The notes below the pieces were generated by a model. The model worked only from the letters and a program-made list of their open reading frames with translations, was not told the origin of the DNA and did no database searches. From Patescibacteria group bacterium (GTDB lineage: Bacteria; Patescibacteriota; Patescibacteriia; 2-12-FULL-60-25): DNA of 52,394 bases. Positions 14,355-24,607 of the stretch are shown piece by piece (the stretch's first letter is position 1; every line of letters starts with the position of its first letter). The stretch is taken from the NCBI GenBank assembly GCA_029004215.1, contig JAQULH010000005.1, positions 1 to 52,394 on the forward strand. Direction: 5' to 3'. Position numbers and translations under genes: made by a program.

Positions 14355-17300
14355 AGCTGCGCCTTTTCTTTGCGGCCTTGGCCGTCTCAACGCTCTGTAT
14401 CACGACAGGGGCTTTGGTTACTCCGGCCCATGCCCAGCTTAACACCGGTTTGAACGAGATAGGGAATACTATCAAGCTGACGGGGACTGATCCGCGCATC
14501 ATAGCCGGCCGCATCATCAACGTGGCCTTGGGCGTGATAGGCATCATCTTACTGACCCTGATCCTTTACGCAGGTTTCCTTTGGATGACTTCGGGCGGCG
14601 ATGCAGCCAAAGTCGAGAAGGCACAACATATCATCCGCAATGCCATTATCGGGTTGATTATCATCCTCATGTCGTGGGCCATTGCTTATTATGTAATTAA
14701 TGTACTGCTTAATGTGACAGGCGGTGGTGGAGGCGGAGGAGGCGGGGGCGGTGGTGGAGGCGGAGGAGGTTTAGGGGGTGGGGGAGCCGTGTCGTTTAGG
14801 ATTACGGCTGCCAGCCCGCAAGGCGACCAAAGCAATCCGTATAACATGAACGCCAAGATTAATGTCACTTTTAGCCAGGACATTAATCCTGACATTCCAA
14901 AAAATTGGCAAAACTACGTTAAAGTCACTGATCAGGCCGGCGTGAACGTAAATGGCGCATGGGAATTGATGAACGGCAATGCCAAATGGATGAGGTTTAC
15001 GCCGCCCGACAATTGCCAACAAGATCCCAGCCAAAAATGTTTTGCCAAAAATACTTTGTTCCTGGTCTCGATTGATAAAGGCAAGTTCACTTCGGCTACC
15101 AAGGAGGCCTTGGCATGCGGCGGTTTTTATCCGGCCTGTAACTTTAAGTTTTACATTGGCGACAAGATGGACACTACGCCGCCCAATGTCACAATCACTG
15201 ATTTATACGATTACCAAAGTTTTTGCGATGACAAACCATACATCAGCATACCGGCCAAGGCAGTGGATGATTTTGGAGTCTCGATCATGCAATGGCTGGA
15301 AGATGAAGTCCAATGGGACTCTGACGGTCCGACCACAATACCCACGCCCAAGGAATTCAGTTCAGCCATGGATTGGTCAACGGTCGGTAAGATCTTGAAG
15401 CAGCCTTACCTCATTTCGGTTAAAGCTACTGACACTGACAACAACACCGGGTCGCAAAGCCTGCATTTAATCGTGCTCAAGAACCATTGCTGCAACAAGA
15501 CCAAAGATGCTGATGAGTTGGATGTTGATTGCGGCGGCAAGGATTGTTTGGGCTGTTCAAATGCCCCATGTTCGGACAATGCACAATGCGCCAGCGGATT
15601 TTGTGAGAATGGTGTTTGTATCGACAAGCCGGTGATTACCAATGTCAGCCCGACCAGCGGCAAGGACGGCACGTTCGTGTCAATTTGGGGAGCAAACTTC
15701 GGAGAGTCCGGCACCACGACTTTTATGGGTCCGCCGGCCCTCCAAGCCCACGCCCCGCAAGCCTGCGTGGCCTTGGGCGTAAAAACTTGGACTAATAATT
15801 ACATTTTGGTTGAGGTCCCCAAAGAAGCCAAGGCCGGCCCGATCCAGGTTTATAATGCACAGAGCAAGTTGTCCGACCGGACGGATAAGGATCCGGGGCC
15901 AATCCTGCCTGACTTTGATGTCAACAACGTGACCAGACCGGGTATTTGTCTGATCAAACCGGATACAGGCAAGTCGGGGATTGATGCCACTCTCATCGGC
16001 GGAGGATTCGGCCCGACCCAAGGTGACAGGGTTATTGGTTTTGGCGCCAAGACACTTATTCCGCAAACCAAAAGTTGGAATAATGAGAATGTCATTTTTG
16101 TAATTCCTGAATTATACGCCGGTTATTTCAGCGTGGGCATTAAGAACAAAGCCGGCGACCCTATTTCCAATAACGTGCCGTTTAACTTGCAGGCTGAACC
16201 GCCTGAAGTGGCGCCGACCATTTCAGCCATAACTCCCAACCATGGTCCGACCGGGCAATACATGACAATCATTGGTCAACATTTCGGTTCCAGCCAAGGC
16301 TTGGTTAAATTTGTTGATGTCGCCACTAATAGCGAAATTTCGGGTGATACTAACTTCCCGCAAGCCTGCGGCTCGGGCTGGTGGACTGACACCCAGATAG
16401 TTGTCAAAGTCCCGATCATGACGGATCAGGCTGGCAAGGCAATCCAGCCGCTCAATCCGGGAAGCACTCCAAACTTTAAAGTTTATGTTTTGCGCAGCAA
16501 AGACAACAAGCCATCAAACCAAGTTGATTTCCTGTTTTCCAACGAGGCTTTAGGCCCGGGCATTTGCCGCATTAACCCGACAGCCGGGCCAACCAAAACA
16601 GTAGTCCAAATTTACGGTGAGCGTTTTGGCGCCAGCAAAGGCCCATCAGACAAAGTCGTGTTTGCGAACAATGCAGTTGCTGACACTTATAATAATTGGG
16701 GGCCAGAAGAGATTGATGTTGTAGTACCGAGTGCAGCCGTGACCGGTAAGATGTTCATCAGCCCGGGAGCCCCGCCACCTTCGAATGAAGTGCAGTTTTT
16801 GGTTGGTGATTGCCGCGACATTCCAGAGCTATGCAGTGCCGGCCAGATCTGTTGCCCGGGCGGTTCATGCGCCAGCGACAAATGTCCCTCGGCCTCGTAC
16901 CAAGCCATGTACGGCTGGCAAATGACGACCGGCATAATCCCCCGGGCGCCGAGCGTGGTCCAAAATTGCACACTCAATCCCGCGACTACGACGTCTTTGA
17001 TCCCGCCCTCGCCCTCGCCTTCGAGCCAGTGGCCGGGTGGTGACAGCGTTTGCACGGGCCAAGCTAAGATCGGAGTCATGTTCGACATGCCCGTGTCCGG
17101 CGATTCGGCTGCCTTACAAAGCCTATTCAAACTCATGCAGTGTACCGGCAGTGGCGCTGACCCGTGTTTGGAGAGGACGCCGGTTGATATTGCTAATTTT
17201 ACAAAACAACCAACTATCCACCTGAACGGCAATGTCATCTGTTCGCAGCCGCCGGATGTGGCTGATTGCCGGGATTACATCACCTTCGAGCCCAAGAGCA

Positions 17301-20300
17301 AGCTGCCGACCAATACGACTTTTGAAGTTTATGTTTCACAAGACGTGACGAGCGTGGGCCAGTTTGGCGATAAGATGCAGGAAGACCAGTCTTGTGCAGA
17401 ACCAGGGTCAGGGGCTTGTTTTAGGTTCAAGACACGCAATGATGACAATACTTGCGACGTGGGCTTTGTCTATGTCTCACCGTATTCAACGGCCGTTGAA
17501 GGTGCCCAACCCACACCCCTGCCTTATGAAGCTTTGCCGGTTACCAAGGACGCGGTCTGTAACCTTTTAAGCTGCAAAGGATTTAATTGGTCGTGGTCAA
17601 CAAGGTTAAATGGGCCGACGACTCTGGCCAGCATAGCCACTCCTTTGCAGACCGAGCTTTATAACGGCCAGACTTATGTTTCGTGTCATCAGGGCGTAGT
17701 GCCCGGAGATCAGGAGGCGACCAATCCGCCGGTCGAGGTAGTGGCTAAGGAGATCATCTCTGCCAAGGAAGGCATCGGCGATCTTTTCATCGGGCGCGTC
17801 ATCCCCCAGGTCATTGACCATTCACCGGATTGCAACCAGGCCTGTTTGAATGCTTATATCTGGGCCAGGTTCAACACTTCGCTCAAGCTTTCGACTATTA
17901 ATACCAAGAACATCCAAGTCTATAAATGCAAGAATGAGAACTGTTTGGAAAACGATTTGATCGGGGCCGAGAATTTAAGTGAAAAATATAATTTCCAAAT
18001 CAAGCTTTGGCCTGACAAGTTGAATCTTGATTCGAGCCTCTTAAGCGACTTCTTTGGCACGAGCACCGTCAGAACCAACAGCTTCATCTTGGTGGACCCG
18101 CGTGATTACAAGACAGATCCGAACAATCCCAAACCGCCTTTGGTGTTGGAAGCGGGCCAATTTTATACGGTGCGCCTCAAGGGCGGGGTGTCCGGAGCCA
18201 TTGCCAGTAAATATGATACTTTGATGCCGCAAGATTTTGTTTGGAAGTTTAGGACAGCCACAGGCGACAGGGCCTATTGCCAACCCGATCACTTGCTGGT
18301 TTATCCTTCCAGGGCCATTGAGAATCGCGTAGGCGACCGCGAGCTTTTCCAGTCAAAAGCCTTTAGCGCACCCGACGAATGCCGGGCCGATGGCCAGATG
18401 CTGTTGTTGACCAAGGATTTCACTTGGAATTTTGTTGACCAGAACCACAAACCTGATTTGACGCAACAGGTGGCCAAGTATGCGCCTTATTCTAATGGCA
18501 TTGATGCCGATGGGACGCTGCCTAAAGGATGCTCGTCTGATTGCAGGGCGACCGGTTCAGACGGCGTATTCGGGTTAACTGCCAGATGTGGTAATGGAAT
18601 AGTTGAAACTACTGATGACATTTATTGTGATCCGTTGACTAAGCTGACCAAGGCGGGTCAACCTTGTAAACTCATGCCACCCATCTCGGGGGCAGGTGAG
18701 GAGTGCGACGGCAATTTGCCCAACGATCCTACGGCGGCCAAATGCAATACGGCCAGTTGTCTTTGGATGGATACGCCGACCATCAACCAATCCGGCACTT
18801 GCGGCAATTTTCTGAAGGATTCAAATAAGGGCGAGATGTGCGATCCTGGTTTGCGTTGTTTCGACACTACGACTTCAACTGTGGCTTCAGGCACGCCTTG
18901 CGATTCTCCGGGCCAAACAGACAATATTACGTCAGCCGTATGCCAAGCAGCGGGTGGCAAGTGTGAAATCCGCAATTATCTCGGATGTTCCACTGGTTGT
19001 AAAAATTTAGGCGCCTCATCTGTCCAAAGCTCGGAGTGCGGCAATGGCAGTGTGGGTTATGGCGAGGATTGTGATCAAGGATCGAATAATGGAACCGGTG
19101 GTTGCTCGATGGATTGCTTACACATCGGTTCAAGCAGTGATGTCGGGGCGCTTTGCCATAACGGTATTTTGGAACAGGGTGAAACCTGTGAATCTCCGGG
19201 CCTTGGCGAACCTTTGCCGCCGTATTGCGATCCGATTAAATGCGTTACGCTCGGCAACCAAGATTTCGGTCCAGCGCTTGGCCAGTGCGGCAATGGCGTG
19301 ATCGATGCCAACAAGGGCGAAGAGTGTGATGATGGCAATCACCTGAACGGCGACGGTTGCAGTGCGGTTTGTCTGAACGAAGGCTCTTCTTGGAGGTATA
19401 CCCCCCCAAGTCTGTGCGGCAATGGCATTATAGAGAAAGGTGAGACTTGTGAAGCCCAAAAAGGCAATGGCCTGGTTGATCCCATGCAGATTGCTGAAAT
19501 CATTGGCAAGGGAGTGTTAGACCAGGACAAGATTAAAAAGACACAAATCGGTGTTGAATACTCAGGCGTAAAAGCCGAGGCTACTTTTGGCGTACGCTGC
19601 GGATTCTTAAGCGAGGCGGCCTGCGGGTTAAATGGGACATTCATTGACCCGGATTACGGCCTGGACAAGGATGGTTGCTGCAATTTACGTCCCAAAAAGA
19701 TCGAAAGTTATCCGGCCAGCGGCAGCCAGGACGTTTGCCGCAATACCATGATCTCGGTTAAATTCAACTCTGAGATGGATGTGCCAACAGTCTTGAATAA
19801 TTTTGTGGTGGCTAAAGAGATAAGCGATGCAAAATGCCCGACCGGCACCATCCAGCTGACTGATGCTACGCCGCAGGTTAAGGGTTTATGGGGTTGGATA
19901 GTTGCCAAGTGGCATTCTTTGGTCAAATGGTTAAAAGGCCAACCAGCTTATGCCGGTATTTGGTGCGGCAACATGGTGGCAGGCAATCTCCAAGCATCAA
20001 CCAGCACCAAAGAATTTTATTACACGCTGGGCGAGGCGCTGGATGCCAATACGCGCTATATCGTCAGGCTGAACGGGACGCCGTATGTTGATTTAAATGA
20101 TTTGTCCAAGCACGTAGGCATCAAGACAAAAGATGGCGTCGTGGCCTTCCAAGACGTGGGTGACTTGAATTCTCCTCCGCCGCAGAATTGGAATTACACT
20201 TGGTGGTTCCAGACAGGCAAGGATATTTGCCGCATCAACAGTATCTTGGTGGAAGACTTGGATCCCGACCACCCCGCCTATTTCCAAACGGCCAATGAAC

Positions 20301-23300
20301 AGCATCCCTTCCGCGGGACAGCTTTGGCCTTGCATAACGGAAAAGTGGAAAAACTTTCACCGGTTGATCAGTACCAATGGAAGTGGTGGGGTTGGACTTC
20401 AAATAATTTGCTAATCGCTGATATTGTGATAGGCAGTGATGTTGAACAGGGGTCAGTCACTGAAGCGACGGTCGCGGCCAAAACTCAAAACGGAAGCGCC
20501 ATAATTTCGGCCGGCCTGGAAGTGACCAGCGATACGATTGACGGCGAGCAGAAGCTCAGCCAGCCGCAAGTCATCTTCGGTGCCTTGCCCATCATGGTTT
20601 TCATTTGCGAAAATCCTTGGCCCGAGTTGTCCAAAGCTCCGTTCAGGGACATGGATCCAATCAAAGATTCTACCAAATCATTGGCTAAGACGATTTTTGT
20701 AAAAGGGCCATTTTTCAACTTCCAGACAATGTATTGCCGTGACAGTGACGCGGGATTATTACCCGAACTCGAAGTCCATCCCGTGCCACCTGCTGGTGTT
20801 GATCAGTTGCAAGGCATCCTGCGCCAGTATTTGTTAACCTTTAAAGAACCGACTTTTAAGCATGATGGCATCGGTATCCGCGTCATGAGCAACCTTTACC
20901 ATGATACTTTGCGCGATTGGTATAGGCGCCAAGGCTTTACCGGATCACCGCAGTCAATCAAAGTGGATGGCTATGAAGCCCTGAAAGATTCTGGCACGGT
21001 TTATGTGGGTTTTGCCAATACCGAAACCGTCGGCCAGAATATCTATCAAAACATTTTGGTCATTTCCCACAATCTGGACTCGTTCGCGGAAACTACCAAA
21101 ATTTTTAACCAAATGGTCGAGAGCCTGGCCTTTAACATCAATTTTGAAAAAGACAATACCAACACCTGTCTTGACGACATAGGTTTACCAACCAAGTATG
21201 TTTTTGATTCCAAGACAACCCAACTTGGCGCAGTTTTAACCAAAGGCAGGCCGATAACTTGTTCGGCTGATTTTGATTGTGTCACGGCCAGCACCAGCAC
21301 GCATTGCGCCAGTTACAAATATAAATTGCAAAGAGATTTGCTGCGCTTGCAGGATTTCAGTATTTTTAAGTCATCCTTAAAATCTTATTACACGAATAAG
21401 GGCTATTACCCGCAGCTGGCCGAAGGCACCTTCCTTTACGGCCGGACCAATTCCCGCTGGCCGTCCTGGCAAGAAACTTTTGCCCAAGCCCTAGGTTTAG
21501 GCAACTCCATCCCGACTGATCCGGTCAACCGTTATTTGTCATGCGGCTTTTGTTTGCGGAAGTCTGATGGCCAGTTAATGAATAACCTGCCATGTACAGT
21601 GGCTACAGATTGTCCTTCAGATGCCTATAGTTGCGAACCTGATAAGGGTTTTGACCCGCAAACCTGTTGGAATGTCACGCAACGCCAGTTCTTGTGTCCG
21701 GATATTTATCCCGGCAATTATGCGCAGGTGCCTCATTCAAATTTCTACTCTTATCGTGCTTCAGATGGCGGGCGGAGGTTTGAGCTTGGTTCGAACTTTG
21801 AAATCCCGCCGCCCAGCCCCGATAACTTCAAGAATTGGTGGTATCCGGAGTATGCACCCAACATCAAAGTTTGTTATACCTCTTCGACTATTTCGGACGG
21901 CCGCGAGTGCCAGGCTGATGCTGATTGTAAGCCTTGTGCTAACCCTTACGACACCAATAACTGCAAGGTAGCTAACGGGCCGGTTGGTTCTTGCCGGACA
22001 TTAGGGACTTTCAAGTACCGAGATATTTGTAACAACGGGACTTTTGGCGAAGGCGGAGTTTGCGGTGATGGGATTATCGGCCAGGTCTGCCAAGGCGGCA
22101 GCCAGAACGGCCAGGGTTGCAAGGCTGCCAGTGATTGTCCGGGCGGCCAATGCGTGGATGAAACTTGCGAACTTGGCCAGACGCACGTTGCCTCATGTTT
22201 TCTGGGTGCTAAACAAGGGACAAAGCTCCAGGTTTGCGATGCTTGCACGGGATGGAATGATGATCCAAAGGTTTCGGTTTGCCGTGAAACTGCAGTTTGT
22301 GGCAATGGCCGCATTGATAAATGGTGCAGCGGCGGTGTCTATGGACATCTTGCCTGCAGTTCAGGCAATGATTGCACTGACAGCAACGGTTCATATGCTT
22401 GTGTGCCGGCCCTGGTCGGTTCGCCACCCCACACCGAAGCATGCGACGATGGCGTGTTAAACGGCACTTATGGCCATTGCAACACTGATTGCACTGGCAT
22501 CGATAAATATTGCGGCAACGGCAAGCTTGATCCGGGTGAAAATTGTGACAGGGGAGTCGGGCCTGGAGGCAACGGTATTTGGTGCAAGGACAAAACCAAT
22601 TGTTATGGCTATCTGGGCATTCCGGGCGTCACTTATGGCCAAAGCTGCAGTTCGAATTGCCAGGATAAGGCGGCTTATTGCGGCGACGGACAAGTTTATC
22701 CTGACCCAGCTTTTGAAGAATGTGATGGTACTGTTTTGACCATGGCAGGAGCGACATGCAACTCGGGTCCACTAACAAATCAGCCATGCAAGGAAGATAA
22801 GGATTGTAATCTGGGCCAGACGCCCAACGTTTGCGGCGGTGACATATACCATCAATCATGCGCTAACGTCAAAATCGGCCGTTGCGCCACTGATGTGATG
22901 GTTTGCGTGGACAATGGACAGATGCCTTTTTACCTTTCAAAGGGTTGGTTCGTTACAGCGCATACATATACCCAATGCAATAAATTGAGCGATTGCGCCA
23001 ACGGCCAAGTTTGCGTGGCCTTGGCCAATGCCGGCGGGCCAGAAGGCGGCTGTACCAGCGACAACCAGTGCACAGTGGGCAACCTGCTCGGTAAATGCGT
23101 CCAATATGATACGGCGCATATCCGCCAGTGCAATGCGCCCGGCACGCCTAACCAATGCAAGTATGAGTCGTCTTGGAGCGAGTGCCGACCCCAGCATCTT
23201 TGCGGCGATGGCGTGATTGATCCTGGTGAGGAGTGCGACGATGGATCAAACAACACGGTCTTTAATGCCTGCCTCCCGACTTGTAAGAAAAACACATGCG

Positions 23301-24604
23301 GTGACGGCAACCTGTGGAACAATGTTGAAGAATGCGACAACGGAACTAACAATGGCAAAAAAGTTTGTAAGGCCCAATACCAGTCAACCTGCAATGACTG
23401 CACTTTGCAATGCAAGAACATGACAGCCTCAGGCGGTTATTGCGGCAATAATATTATTGAGACAAATGAACAATGCGATGGCAATGATGTGATTGCATCC
23501 AAGGTCTATGACCCGTCGGCCCAGTTAGTCGGGCTTTACACCAAGCAACACTATATTCTCCAGCCGGATTTGACAGCCACCTGGGCCCAACCTCAAGCAA
23601 AATCTTACGTTGGCACTTTGAATCCACTCACAGACAATGTAAAAGTCATGAAAAATTCCGGTTCCATCAACTGCCAGGCCTTGGGTTATGATTTTGCTGT
23701 CGACAGCTGGGCTAATGCAGCGATTCTGGTCAACAAACCGTCCATTACTTTGGACAGCGGCCCCAATGGTTTGTTTGTCAATTACTGGGGAAGCGAGGCT
23801 AACACCATACATAACCAAATTCTTAATGGGAAACCACCCAGAATTTTGAACCTAGTCAAGACCACCAACGACCCTGTATTTATCAATAGGTTCCAAGACA
23901 ATGCTTTGCTTAACACGATCTTTGATGTCTGTGGCCTGATTAGGAAGGAGAAGGCCAGTGATGGGATATATGATTTTTATTGGATTGATCCGAGCCTGTG
24001 GCCGACAAGGCAAGGATTTTGGAACTGCGTTAACAGCTTTGGTTCCAAGTACGGTTTCCAGGTCGTAGGCGAGGCCAATGACAAGCCATTATGCGAAGTC
24101 AACTGCCAGATTGCAGGCTGCGGCCGCTGCATAGATGAAAGCGGCAATACGAAAATTTCCGGGTATGTGATCGGTAAGGATAAGGCGCTCGATACCGACT
24201 CGCCGGGTTGGGAATTGGATACCATAGCCGGAGCCCGTGTGACCTTGCAATACAACGGCTTGAACATCACTCAAGTCTTCTCGGATGATAAAGGTTATTT
24301 TGAATTTGATAATCTGAACAATCGTAAAGAATGTTCCAACTACAGGTTGGTGTTGGAGAAGTCCAATTATGAAAGAAGTATTGCCGGATTGTATGATCCC
24401 AACGATACGAACAAAACAACAAGCCTGACGAGTATTTGCGAGTGTGGTTATATAACGCAGACGACGGATGCCTTCTCAGCCGCTAATTTTGTAAACGGGA
24501 GCAAGGTGTGGATCGAAGTTGATACCAAAGCCTGTCCCCAGAATTTTGTATGGCCTCCGCCGGATAACTGTAAATTTGTAAAAACTTCATCCCTACCGCA
24601 ATAA
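14351..24604 (+). CDS. Giant exported surface protein, 3417 aa: T4SS pilin domain, IPT/TIG domains, Cys-rich repeats
   Basis: Start at the ATGA overlap (14351). A signal peptide ends near residue 28 (PAHA). Two pilin-type helices follow at about 53-80 and 93-120, then a Gly tract (about 123-145). The ectodomain has, in order: an Ig-like module; about four IPT/TIG domains (425-820; for example PVITNVSPTSGKDGT and ITPNHGPTGQYMTIIG); Ig-like modules near 1140-1300; a first cluster of DUF4215-type Cys repeats (about 1410-1720; CGNGVIDANKGEECDDG); SbsA-like modules (about 1780-2100); a second Cys cluster (about 2570-3045; CGDGVIDPGEECDDG, CGNGKLDPGENC); and a carboxypeptidase-regulatory-like beta domain (about 3265-3350). 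It probably serves attachment to a host or neighbour cell or a surface, by analogy with multi-domain adhesins. Nothing in it shows enzymatic activity. Confidence 0.92.
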   Translation: MKLRLFFAALAVSTLCITTGALVTPAHAQLNTGLNEIGNTIKLTGTDPRIIAGRIINVALGVIGIILLTLILYAGFLWMTSGGDAAKVEKAQHIIRNAIIGLIIILMSWAIAYYVINVLLNVTGGGGGGGGGGGGGGGGGLGGGGAVSFRITAASPQGDQSNPYNMNAKINVTFSQDINPDIPKNWQNYVKVTDQAGVNVNGAWELMNGNAKWMRFTPPDNCQQDPSQKCFAKNTLFLVSIDKGKFTSATKEALACGGFYPACNFKFYIGDKMDTTPPNVTITDLYDYQSFCDDKPYISIPAKAVDDFGVSIMQWLEDEVQWDSDGPTTIPTPKEFSSAMDWSTVGKILKQPYLISVKATDTDNNTGSQSLHLIVLKNHCCNKTKDADELDVDCGGKDCLGCSNAPCSDNAQCASGFCENGVCIDKPVITNVSPTSGKDGTFVSIWGANFGESGTTTFMGPPALQAHAPQACVALGVKTWTNNYILVEVPKEAKAGPIQVYNAQSKLSDRTDKDPGPILPDFDVNNVTRPGICLIKPDTGKSGIDATLIGGGFGPTQGDRVIGFGAKTLIPQTKSWNNENVIFVIPELYAGYFSVGIKNKAGDPISNNVPFNLQAEPPEVAPTISAITPNHGPTGQYMTIIGQHFGSSQGLVKFVDVATNSEISGDTNFPQACGSGWWTDTQIVVKVPIMTDQAGKAIQPLNPGSTPNFKVYVLRSKDNKPSNQVDFLFSNEALGPGICRINPTAGPTKTVVQIYGERFGASKGPSDKVVFANNAVADTYNNWGPEEIDVVVPSAAVTGKMFISPGAPPPSNEVQFLVGDCRDIPELCSAGQICCPGGSCASDKCPSASYQAMYGWQMTTGIIPRAPSVVQNCTLNPATTTSLIPPSPSPSSQWPGGDSVCTGQAKIGVMFDMPVSGDSAALQSLFKLMQCTGSGADPCLERTPVDIANFTKQPTIHLNGNVICSQPPDVADCRDYITFEPKSKLPTNTTFEVYVSQDVTSVGQFGDKMQEDQSCAEPGSGACFRFKTRNDDNTCDVGFVYVSPYSTAVEGAQPTPLPYEALPVTKDAVCNLLSCKGFNWSWSTRLNGPTTLASIATPLQTELYNGQTYVSCHQGVVPGDQEATNPPVEVVAKEIISAKEGIGDLFIGRVIPQVIDHSPDCNQACLNAYIWARFNTSLKLSTINTKNIQVYKCKNENCLENDLIGAENLSEKYNFQIKLWPDKLNLDSSLLSDFFGTSTVRTNSFILVDPRDYKTDPNNPKPPLVLEAGQFYTVRLKGGVSGAIASKYDTLMPQDFVWKFRTATGDRAYCQPDHLLVYPSRAIENRVGDRELFQSKAFSAPDECRADGQMLLLTKDFTWNFVDQNHKPDLTQQVAKYAPYSNGIDADGTLPKGCSSDCRATGSDGVFGLTARCGNGIVETTDDIYCDPLTKLTKAGQPCKLMPPISGAGEECDGNLPNDPTAAKCNTASCLWMDTPTINQSGTCGNFLKDSNKGEMCDPGLRCFDTTTSTVASGTPCDSPGQTDNITSAVCQAAGGKCEIRNYLGCSTGCKNLGASSVQSSECGNGSVGYGEDCDQGSNNGTGGCSMDCLHIGSSSDVGALCHNGILEQGETCESPGLGEPLPPYCDPIKCVTLGNQDFGPALGQCGNGVIDANKGEECDDGNHLNGDGCSAVCLNEGSSWRYTPPSLCGNGIIEKGETCEAQKGNGLVDPMQIAEIIGKGVLDQDKIKKTQIGVEYSGVKAEATFGVRCGFLSEAACGLNGTFIDPDYGLDKDGCCNLRPKKIESYPASGSQDVCRNTMISVKFNSEMDVPTVLNNFVVAKEISDAKCPTGTIQLTDATPQVKGLWGWIVAKWHSLVKWLKGQPAYAGIWCGNMVAGNLQASTSTKEFYYTLGEALDANTRYIVRLNGTPYVDLNDLSKHVGIKTKDGVVAFQDVGDLNSPPPQNWNYTWWFQTGKDICRINSILVEDLDPDHPAYFQTANEQHPFRGTALALHNGKVEKLSPVDQYQWKWWGWTSNNLLIADIVIGSDVEQGSVTEATVAAKTQNGSAIISAGLEVTSDTIDGEQKLSQPQVIFGALPIMVFICENPWPELSKAPFRDMDPIKDSTKSLAKTIFVKGPFFNFQTMYCRDSDAGLLPELEVHPVPPAGVDQLQGILRQYLLTFKEPTFKHDGIGIRVMSNLYHDTLRDWYRRQGFTGSPQSIKVDGYEALKDSGTVYVGFANTETVGQNIYQNILVISHNLDSFAETTKIFNQMVESLAFNINFEKDNTNTCLDDIGLPTKYVFDSKTTQLGAVLTKGRPITCSADFDCVTASTSTHCASYKYKLQRDLLRLQDFSIFKSSLKSYYTNKGYYPQLAEGTFLYGRTNSRWPSWQETFAQALGLGNSIPTDPVNRYLSCGFCLRKSDGQLMNNLPCTVATDCPSDAYSCEPDKGFDPQTCWNVTQRQFLCPDIYPGNYAQVPHSNFYSYRASDGGRRFELGSNFEIPPPSPDNFKNWWYPEYAPNIKVCYTSSTISDGRECQADADCKPCANPYDTNNCKVANGPVGSCRTLGTFKYRDICNNGTFGEGGVCGDGIIGQVCQGGSQNGQGCKAASDCPGGQCVDETCELGQTHVASCFLGAKQGTKLQVCDACTGWNDDPKVSVCRETAVCGNGRIDKWCSGGVYGHLACSSGNDCTDSNGSYACVPALVGSPPHTEACDDGVLNGTYGHCNTDCTGIDKYCGNGKLDPGENCDRGVGPGGNGIWCKDKTNCYGYLGIPGVTYGQSCSSNCQDKAAYCGDGQVYPDPAFEECDGTVLTMAGATCNSGPLTNQPCKEDKDCNLGQTPNVCGGDIYHQSCANVKIGRCATDVMVCVDNGQMPFYLSKGWFVTAHTYTQCNKLSDCANGQVCVALANAGGPEGGCTSDNQCTVGNLLGKCVQYDTAHIRQCNAPGTPNQCKYESSWSECRPQHLCGDGVIDPGEECDDGSNNTVFNACLPTCKKNTCGDGNLWNNVEECDNGTNNGKKVCKAQYQSTCNDCTLQCKNMTASGGYCGNNIIETNEQCDGNDVIASKVYDPSAQLVGLYTKQHYILQPDLTATWAQPQAKSYVGTLNPLTDNVKVMKNSGSINCQALGYDFAVDSWANAAILVNKPSITLDSGPNGLFVNYWGSEANTIHNQILNGKPPRILNLVKTTNDPVFINRFQDNALLNTIFDVCGLIRKEKASDGIYDFYWIDPSLWPTRQGFWNCVNSFGSKYGFQVVGEANDKPLCEVNCQIAGCGRCIDESGNTKISGYVIGKDKALDTDSPGWELDTIAGARVTLQYNGLNITQVFSDDKGYFEFDNLNNRKECSNYRLVLEKSNYERSIAGLYDPNDTNKTTSLTSICECGYITQTTDAFSAANFVNGSKVWIEVDTKACPQNFVWPPPDNCKFVKTSSLPQ
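14719..14784 (+). repeat. Poly-glycine coding tract
   Basis: This run of GGN codons encodes 17 consecutive Gly residues, then a Leu and more Gly, joining the pilin domain of the giant protein to its ectodomain. It is almost pure G with scattered C, T and A, and is the most repetitive coding stretch in the window. Confidence 0.9.
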
Positions 24605-24607
24605 ACT

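Noticed and set aside
12390-14784. A functional type IV secretion system locus
   Set aside because: Only pilin-like helices are present. No VirB4, VirD4 or other core component is encoded in the window.
18580-23480. Repeated CGNG units resembling a tandem or CRISPR-like array at DNA level
   Set aside because: The similarity is at protein level only, with irregular spacing; the units are Cys-rich modules of one large ORF.
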